In this document: positions 56,880-64,000 of the stretch, one piece after another
Layout: each line of letters begins with the position of its first letter
Position numbering within the stretch: position 1 is the stretch's first letter
NCBI GenBank assembly: GCA_963170055.1
Contig: CAUJGJ010000397.1
Span: 5,706,001 to 5,770,000 of the forward strand
Length of the DNA stretch: 64,000 nt
Direction of reading: 5' to 3'
From: Halisarca cf. caerulea
Lineage: Eukaryota; Porifera; Demospongiae; Chondrillida; Halisarcidae
Made by a program: the position numbers and the translations under genes
The notes under the pieces: generated by a model
Seen by the model: the letters and a program-made list of their open reading frames with translations, nothing else
Databases searched by the model: none
Told to the model about the DNA's origin: nothing

Positions 56880-59649
56880 CTGGTATAGAATGTGCATTCC
56901 ATGCATCGACAGCCAAACGTGTACCAACGTTGGCTACACGTATAGCCAACCATGACACACAAAATCGATGGAGATGGTTTACTTTGTCCTGAGTGTCAAT
57001 TAGATCATCATTCTCCATGTCCATTAATGCTTTCTTTAATGGATAGTTCACTCTCTTGTTCACTTCAACCCATATGCGCTCCACAACATGATTCTGTGCC
57101 AGCATATTAAATAAATTTCATTGATTGACCATGATACAACAGATAGACATATTAAATATATTGTATGGGCAAATGAAAGGGAAAAAGTACTAATAACCAG
57201 CCTATAAACAGGGATTTACATGCAATGCTAATTACACAATTGCCATACTGTAACAGTTGCACTACAGAAAACTAGCTGACTTTTGTCCAGTAATTGATTC
57301 CCGTGACAACGACCTTAAATCTCCCCTTTTAGTTGCAAGCAGATCAACAAGGCAAGGTTTCCTACCAATTAATACAGCCTGAGGCTGAACATGCATATAT
57401 AGTAAAACCTGTATATAATGGTTGACCATTCATCAAGTGATTGCATGGTCTTTCTATACAAGTGGTCTTTAAGACAGGTTTCACTGTACGTAGTACGTAC
57501 ATATAAGTAACAGGAACAGCATATTGTAGGCAAGATCATATTCCATGCAGCATATATGTTAATGAAAAGTTCCACACTGCCATACATCACAATATATACC
57601 TACCATAGTGGATGTACTTTGGAGATGTGGAGGCCCTACTGTACTGGTACGGGAAGCAGCCAAACGCTCTTGCACAAATAAAGAAAGAACCCATTCCTTT
57701 CCTTGGTCCACTCTGATTTGATCCCACAATCCGTATTGCATCAAAATAGGTCTACATGCATATTGGCAACAGAAGACTGCATGCACTCACTTCCCATGCA
57801 TTATTAAAATTAAATTGCCTCATAGCCTCACTAGTAAATATAAGGAAGACATACACATCATTTCATCCTGATATTTGTTCACATGCATGCACAAAAGAAA
57901 ATTTGCCAGATTTCCTCCAATAAAATAATATAGAAAAGGTGCTTGCTAAATATTCTTACAGAAGCAATGTTTTGTAACTCTTTATAGCACATCATAATAT
58001 ACCACATATGAATCAATAAAATTAAACCAACCTGAATAAATGCGCATATATTTGGACATTATTCTTCACAGGCAAGGTGATAAATCCAACAATTTTACGG
58101 CTATAACCATCAATGGCGGCAGCGTGAGTGACACCAAACATTACAACTTTCTCATTTTGGTCAATATGCAATTTATGACCAAAGTACTTTGCAAAGTATG
58201 GATGCGGGTTGAGGTCAGATTCAGTCCTTGTTAGGCGCTTGAAATGATAGCTAGGTTTTACTTCTCGTAATACACAACCAACTTGTTTCTCCCCTGCATA
58301 AATACCCTGAGAACGAAGTAGGCCGCACATGGTCTTTCTTCCATAGGTAGGACCGACCTGAAAATGATAATATCAGGGTTAATAATGTATACAATCATTA
58401 CTTACAAGCCATCAGTCAGTACCAGTATCACAGAGGATCTCGCAAACATGAGAATCTCTCATTTACTTGCCACAATGGACCGGCACAACCGAGGGGTCTG
58501 CAACATAGTGAAATCTTGTACAATTTGGTTGAAATCTCAAGTGAAATCTTGAAATCTTATGAAATCTTGAAATCTGAAATCCTCGTATGCGTTTGAAATC
58601 CTATAAGAAATCTTCGCTGAAATCTTAAAATCACTAACAAAATCTTATTCCGAAATCTTTGAAATCTTAGTGAAATCTTTGAAATCTTGTGAAATCTCGT
58701 ACACCATATTGCTGGTACTTTCTATTTTGCAGACCGTCCGCGTGGACACGGACCCATACAAAAGATAGGAACAATGATTAGCACTCTAAAATGCGGACTA
58801 AGTCTTTTGGATACCCAACATGCCTAAAACATAACAGCTCTAGTGCATGAGCCGTTATGATGCCTTAACCATATAAACAGCTTTTCTAAAGGTCACCATT
58901 CACCTTTAACCAACTCTTAGTCTAAGACTAAAAGTTCTCAATGAACCAAGAAGTTAAAAGTCAATTTCTGCACGTTTCACTCACAATTATTATAGTAACA
59001 GTTTCAATTCAACAGCAGAGCTGTGCGGGCTCTATCTCTGAACGAATAGCTGCCCTTATGCAATTGCAAACTGGCAATAGGTCTGGCGTAGCCGACCTAA
59101 TCTCGTTCTAGTCTGGCGTTACCATCAGATTAATCTCGCTCCGCTCTGAACGAGAATTTGTCAAGTACGGTCCATGCATCTATTAAATACTCGACCCTAT
59201 ACACCTATAATGGTCTATGCTAGTATCTGTCCACAGTCAAGGAACTTCTGTGCACACGGTCCGCGTCCACGCGGACTGTCCGCAAAATAGAAAGTACCCA
59301 TATTGCCTTGTTGCGGACCCCTCGGGCACAACATAAAGAAACATTATAATAACCAGGCCCTAGGCCTAAATATTGGGTTACTCTCTGATGTTTGCACCCA
59401 TGTTCTTACTTGGCTTACTGCTGTGGCAACAACACGATTTAAACCAGTGCTGGGCAGTCGTGTTGTTCTGTGGATCCCGCCCTCCATACAATACTGCCGC
59501 AAGGTCCTGGCACTGAAGCCTCTCTCCCCCGGATACAAAGTACGCAATGACTCACTAATTTCGACGTACGCTCTGCCTTTCAGCCTGGACTCTCTAATAA
59601 AATCTTCCAAATCCGCACAATGAACAGAAGAGGACGAAGATGCCATCAT
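56880..59649 (-). CDS. Multi-exon DDE integrase-core protein (3' end incomplete)
   Basis: Exon 1 59649-59410 (LEDFIRESRLKGRAYVEIS, helix-turn-helix-like; TLRQYCMEGG), exon 2 58357-58032 (VGPTYGRKTMCGLLRSQGI; HIDQNEKVVMFG, AIDGYSRKIVGF), exon 3 57751-57604 (WDQIRVDQGKEW), exon 4 57093-56880 (NHVVERIWVEVN). All joins use GT-AG and keep the phase (0, 2, 0). The D,D,E triad lies in HIDQNEK, RVDQGKEW and VERIWVE, with STSTM-NHVVER preserved across exons 3 and 4, the family's usual 'S.RNHR(I)ER' site. No stop is seen. After exon 4 (a GTGAGC donor) the C-terminal exon was not recognised. The family is the animal 'integrase core' proteins derived from DNA transposons or Ginger-like elements. Because the introns are in phase and coding is clean, it could be a working transposase or a host-adopted gene. 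Intron 1 holds a MITE. Confidence 0.8.
57404..57487. mobile_element. Short MITE with CAGTGAAACCTG-type ends
   Basis: The left side has agtaaaacctgtatataatg and the right side ends gacaggtttcactgta, the complement. It resembles the pogo-type MITEs at 13799 and 51231, and lies in intron 3 of the integrase gene. Confidence 0.5.
58490..59324. mobile_element. MITE in intron 1 of the integrase gene, 8-bp duplication
   Basis: Ends are inverted (cgaggggtctgcaaca and tgttgcggacccctcg), flanked by an exact 8-bp direct repeat ggcacaac (58482-58489 and 59325-59332). The TIRs share tactttctattttgc and gtccgcgtgga blocks, but the left one is opened by a tract of degenerate tgaaatct units (58508-58700). 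It also contains two fragments like the TAGTCT-type termini (59085-59108, 59109-59155). No coding capacity. An 8-bp duplication suits hAT or P/Zisupton-like machinery. Confidence 0.75.
58508..58700. repeat. Degenerate (t)gaaatctt tandem tract
   Basis: Roughly 18 copies of gaaatct/c with variable spacers, sitting inside the left terminal repeat of the MITE. Confidence 0.75.
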
Positions 59650-59958
59650 GACACTAACCCTCCTTTCCCGCCAAGTGTCACGCAATACTACTACTACTTA
59701 TGCAATCTACTTCCGTTCGCCATTTTATTCAAATTATTGGTGCTCTGCAGCTCATACAGCATAGTGAAATGTATGAGTTTAAAATGGTGTTGAAAGTATA
59801 CGCAACTGAACTACAAGACAGTATTGCCTTGCAATAACATTAATGATTGGAATCTTGATGACTTGTGATGATAGATAACCTATATGAATCAGTGACATCT
59901 TCTGATCAGTGATCAGTGTCGGATGAAGACAAACGTCTGAAAGAAGCCAGTAGTTTGT

Positions 59959-60467
59959 TCAAGATGATGGTTGAAGAAGGTGTGATGTTTCTACTTCTTC
60001 ACAGAGTTCATCTAAGCCATGAAGCCTTGCTGTGTTAGCATATCCCCGTTCTGTTCCACAGACTGGACAGGACTTTGTCAGAGCATTGGGCCCAGAGAAC
60101 CACTCATCTGTACAACCTGACATCCAATGATGCTGATGCAGCATTTGGCCATTATAATTGGTGGCTTGATAGGCGAGCTCTGGCATATTTTGCACTTAAG
60201 GCAGTCTTCAAGTCTCTGCCTGAAATGCGGTGGTATATTCCCCTGTTTGGCCCAGATGGTGCTTTCCAACTGTTGGATCTTAGTGTGAATTTCTTTCACA
60301 CTTTTCTGAAGTTCACCATCATCTGGGAGAACAGTCTTGTCTGCTGTTGATGATCTGTGCTTGCCCCTCACTTGATCCTTAGGGATAGCAAAGAGTTTTC
60401 TGCTAGGTGTCTTCCAAAATTTTAAGTCTGGAAGTGTAGGACAGGAATGGAACCATATCTGAATCAT
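59959..60467 (-). pseudogene. RING/U-box-like protein, one frameshift
   Basis: 60467-about 60105 encodes a coiled coil (ELQKSVKEIHTKIQQLEST) and the start of a zinc domain (CLKCKICQSS, IIMAKCCISIIGCQ). The frame then moves by one base into CTDEWFSGPNALTKSCPVCG, ending HGLDELCEEV. Together this is CxxC...CC..xxGC..C...CPxC, a modified RING. The family (coiled coil plus divergent RING, ending in a GLDd motif) is one I recall as repeated in sponges and cnidarians and often near integrase genes. An E3-ligase role is inferred only. The single indel suggests a pseudogene, or a short intron. Confidence 0.6.
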
Positions 60468-60469
60468 TA

Positions 60470-62088
60470 TATTAAATATAATTGTGTATGATTGTCTAAC
60501 TTAGTAACAATAACGATACTGTATTTTTTATATTGATTAATTTGTAGTAATTAAAATCATGGTGACATACATGACATTGTGGTTATTTTGATTCATGCAT
60601 GTATGTTGAAATAAAAGATTATCTAATACCATTATTAATTAGTAGTTATGACAGATGCAAGGGCTGTATGGCATATAAAATGCCTAGTCCAGAGGACGTG
60701 TAGCACCCGAGGCCTAGGGTGAGTACATTTTACATGTCATACAGTACCTATGTCTTAACAATATATATAGCATCTGCATGTTTGTGGACTTTGAGCAAGT
60801 GTCTTGATTTCCAGGAATTCGACAGGGTAATTTGAAAACTAAAGGAATCGGTAGTAGGAATCTCAAAGGAAGACTTTCTCTGCTACAGTGCTAAGTTTGC
60901 TTGTTGTGGTGGCAAAGATTGGCCTCTTTCGGATTCGATTTAGAGTGACTTCTTTGGAAAGCTATTCAAGGAACATCGCAGATATTTTTCCTTAAATCAC
61001 CTGTCAGGTTTCCAGCAGAAACTCATGCAGAGCGAGTTTGACACCCATGTTTTATACATTATATATAAATTTTAGTCCCTGCATGTAAATCATGCCTTGC
61101 ATGCCATTGGTCTTTCAACTTTAATGCCTTCCTATCATTTGTAGCAGCTATATAGTAAATAAAGCAGCTATAGCAAAGCAGCTATACATTAACTGCAGCT
61201 ACATTTGTCATGTATATTATGTTCTGTTCGGACCATGAGTATCATTTCCCAATGGGCTATCCTGTTGCACAATCACGCCAATATGGTAAAACCATATTCG
61301 CAAAGTAATTGGTGATGGCAGAGAAGAGTAAACTAAAAAGTTCCAACTTGAAGTTTAATAGTTTAATGGATGATAGCTTTCCTGTTGATGGAAAATGAAC
61401 CAGAAACACAGTCATCATGCATGCAGGAGAGCCTTTGCAGATAAAATCATCCAATTTGAAAATATTTTTTAGAAAGGGATGCCAAGTGACGATATATAGG
61501 TTTTCAATATTTCATTTTATTTTAAAATCTAACCAATTTGGGATGCTTTAATTGGTTGCTAATAAAAGTAAAGAAATTAAGCAATTTGAAAAGTTGGTTA
61601 GTTCAGAATCTGCATAATATCGGTTAAAGTAGAGGTATGTTTGTTGCTTACAAACGATGCAAGCATACATAATATCAGATTCTATATCTTGCCGATTATC
61701 GTTTACTTACCACATAATTACAATGATGTTTGCATGACTGTTTAGAATGACAATGATCGAACAATTCTAAAAGGATTCAGGAGAGTAGCCATTGTGGAAG
61801 AATTTTTATGACATTCTCGCACAATTGTACGACAGAGATTGTGTGCATGCTGGTTGTCCAACCGGGCAAAGTACAAGGTCTTCCAGTTATCCAACCGGGC
61901 AGAGTACTGGCTGTCAGGTTGTCCAACTGGGCAACCTGCATGTATGGTTGTGCATCGGGATGGCCAGTTGCATAACCGATTGACCGGTAAGCCAAATGGA
62001 AAAGTTAGCGATCAGGTTAGAACGTATATAATTTTGGTTGGTCCCCATGCATGCACCTCTAAGCTACACCTATATCTAATATACAGCT
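60470..62088. other. AT-rich stretch, no supportable gene
   Basis: Only short frames. A weak tandem of about 30 bp (ttgtccaaccgggcaaagta type) lies at about 61853-61955. Confidence 0.4.
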
Positions 62089-62102
62089 TTAAGGCCTGTA
62101 CA

Positions 62103-62752
62103 TACCTCTTGTTGCTGTGGAGTCCTTCATCTCAAAACCATCATTGCCCACAATTGTAAAATTTCTTCCAAATTCGTCCTGCACCGCACTCAAAATGCTA
62201 GGCTGGTTTGCATTTCCCGGAGTTATGTCCACAAAGCAAGCGTCTGAAGTGGAAAGGACTGGCTTCCCGTTGCCAGAATACATAAGATCAGCCCACAAAA
62301 TCTTGATTTTTGCCTTGCTTGATCTAGTGACTGACTGGAAAAAGGGTCGATTGACCTGGGATGCGCTGTGGTCGGATGGACCAGCTGGTGTCGAAGTCAA
62401 CGTGACGTTGGTAGATGTGGATGTGTTGCCCGATGAAGTGCTGGAAGTTGCCGCTGTAGATCCCGTTGGAGCAGTCAACCGTTGTGGATCTTGTCGAACA
62501 CCGTTCACGGTCACTCGGAATACTCGACGAGGAATCTCAAATTTTCCATTGGCATCTGGAATGTATATACGCAGTCCATATGTCTCTTGTAGCCAAACAG
62601 TAGTGGGGGTCAAGTTAAATACCAAAGCAATGCTCTGGGTGGTAATCTGCTCATGAACCATCTCCCTTTCTTCCTCTCCATACTTTAAAGTAACCGTGTG
62701 GCTACATTCCTGGGTCTCATCCATATCGTAAACGTCAAATGGATCATCCATT
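62103..62752 (-). CDS. Exon 1 of an unrecognised gene
   Basis: The frame from ATG 62752 (MDDPFDVYDMDETQECS) is open for about 216 codons to a GTATGT donor near 62103 after STATRG. It is acidic at the start, with a Ser/Thr-rich middle (SGNTSTSTNVTLTSTPAG) and a more ordered end (WADLMYSGNGKPVLSTS, VQDEFGRNFTIVGNDGFEM). Protein-like composition and a clean donor support a real exon. No downstream exon was recognised in the stretch below 62103, and no family is known to me. Confidence 0.45.
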
Positions 62753-63028
62753 ATTATATTATGTTGCACCACGGCAGTGATGTGATGATCGAACAAGATA
62801 CAGTATCCGCAGGCCCACGAATTATAATAATACTGCTTTCGCGCCAAACTTGGTGAATTGGCGGGAATAACAGGTGGATATTGGCAATGCGTGGACTCAT
62901 GATCACTGCATGTAGCAACGACCTTTCACCTTGTGCACAGTATATATATACTATTATATATGTATAATAGTAACAGTCTTGTAGCCTTTAATACATATGC
63001 ATGCCATGATTCAGAGAATCACATAATT

Positions 63029-63379
63029 AGGGGCTGCCGCAGGCAGCCCCTATATTGTTTTCATTTGGACTTCCGGTGTGTAACGCTCGTCCGATATATA
63101 TATATATATATATATAATATGGATTTGAAGAAAAGTCTTATAATAGAGAATTTATATAATAGTAATAGAGAAGTATGAATTTATACAGAAATGAGTTATA
63201 GGAATTGTTTTGAAAACAATTGCCAAATATGGCAATTGTTTTCAAAACAATCGTCCAGTTACAATAAACAGTATGTTTAATGAATGTTCAGCTGTGCACT
63301 TACCCTCCAATGCTTTGCAAGTGATTCGAGTGCGTGGGGCGGCAGCCCCCACGAGTTTTTAACTCAAATTACTTGTTAT
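63029..63379. repeat. Hairpin repeat family A, compact copy 2
   Basis: Same three-hairpin structure as 54941-55303, differing by few bases and by the length of the TA tract. Confidence 0.85.
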
Positions 63380-63904
63380 GTTATGTTGCTAAAATTCCAT
63401 CTATGCATATGTTAATGTTGCAGCAGCATTCTATTCCCTTCTATAATCATAATCAGCTTGAAACATGAATATCCCACATTTGGTATTTGATTGAGGGGAA
63501 AAACTATACTGTAACCAGGGTTCTATCTAGAATTTAAATTTTGGGGGGGGGGGAAGCTTGAGTATAACAGTGAATGACTACCGCGCAAGATATGCACATA
63601 GTAGGGTGCATGTGATGGGATAATGGGGGGGGTGGTAATTACAAAGTATAGTAGGGGGGCAGATACATGTATACACATGTGATATCCTTGACATCTGTAA
63701 AACAGTACATGCCTGTGTATGCAGATATGTATAATATTGAGTGCAGGGGTATAATATTATATGTAAGTGGCTAGGGGGGTCTGGGGGCATGCCCCCCCAG
63801 GGAAAATTTGAGTTTTTAACTTATATTATGTTGCATTTTGAGGCCACTTTTGACCATTCAAGGCTGATTTTGACACTCAAGTAGGGCCTTCTTTATAGTA
63901 ATAA
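63380..63904. other. Partial copy of the G-rich MITE family
   Basis: Blocks gggttctatct at about 63519 and gggggtctgggggcatg at about 63775 match the MITE at 17026-17719. The region is AT-rich otherwise and non-coding. Confidence 0.45.
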
Positions 63905-63948
63905 AATGAGTGCATGTGTGTATACATGTGCATACATGTGTGTGTGTG

Positions 63949-64000
<52 letters not shown>
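63905..64000. repeat. GT microsatellite reaching the window end
   Basis: GT tract with a few A and C variants, cut by the window edge. Confidence 0.95.

Overview
This is a eukaryotic, almost certainly metazoan, nuclear window. Genes are split by GT-AG introns. There are animal-type transposon families (Helitron, PIF/Harbinger with a MADF-BESS partner, Ty3/gypsy, CACTA/Plavaka-like), long CA/GT and TA microsatellites, minisatellites, and interstitial TTAGGG-type telomere repeats. The mix resembles sponge or cnidarian genomes; a sponge is my best guess, made from memory of protein families and not proven. I see no conserved single-copy host gene. Nearly everything that can be supported is mobile DNA or transposon-like genes.

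Layout. 1-275: frameshifted RPA-like OB-fold fragment. 1030-5559: degraded Helitron (Rep plus PIF1 helicase, minus strand). 6230-6530: zinc-finger fragment. 7610-8787: two minisatellites; the second continues at 15665. 8788-15664: a 6.9-kb DNA transposon inserted inside that second minisatellite, with 108-bp inverted ends, a 9-bp target duplication, a RecQ-like helicase and a multi-exon DUF6589-like protein that looks like a DDE transposase. 16.5-19k: CA repeats, a MITE in a CA tract, and an orphan transposon end. 19.0-21.0k: dispersed and hairpin-ended repeats. 21.1-21.8k: Harbinger remnant. 23543-32122: an old Ty3/gypsy element with a young, intact Ty3/gypsy element (24069-28435, identical LTRs) nested in its gag. 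32308-32661: solo LTR. 33.2-42.4k: a broken minus-strand gene, a dead protein-kinase gene and very long inverted repeats, one arm of which is split by a Harbinger element (MADF-BESS protein plus transposase, convergent). 42.4-45.1k: CACTA/Plavaka-like transposase remnant. 46043-49101: a second RecQ-bearing transposon of the same new-looking family. 52.1-52.9k: transposon-type ORF remnant. 56880-59649: four-exon DDE integrase gene with a MITE in intron 1. 59.96-60.47k: RING-like gene with a frameshift. 62.1-62.75k: unrecognised exon. The rest is AT-rich DNA with microsatellites and MITEs.

The strongest candidate for an undescribed system is the pair of elements at 8788-15664 and 46043-49101. 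Both begin TAGTCT and make 9-bp target duplications. Both have about 105-bp TIRs that contain an inner inverted repeat with a CREB-type ACGTCA motif in its loop. Both carry a RecQ-type helicase with an intron at the same place, and a CxxC...CxxC protein that starts just inside one end. One copy keeps a full-length DUF6589-like gene; the other keeps only its first two exons. The closest group I can recall is Academ, but I cannot confirm membership, and the 9-bp duplication is longer than I remember for that group.
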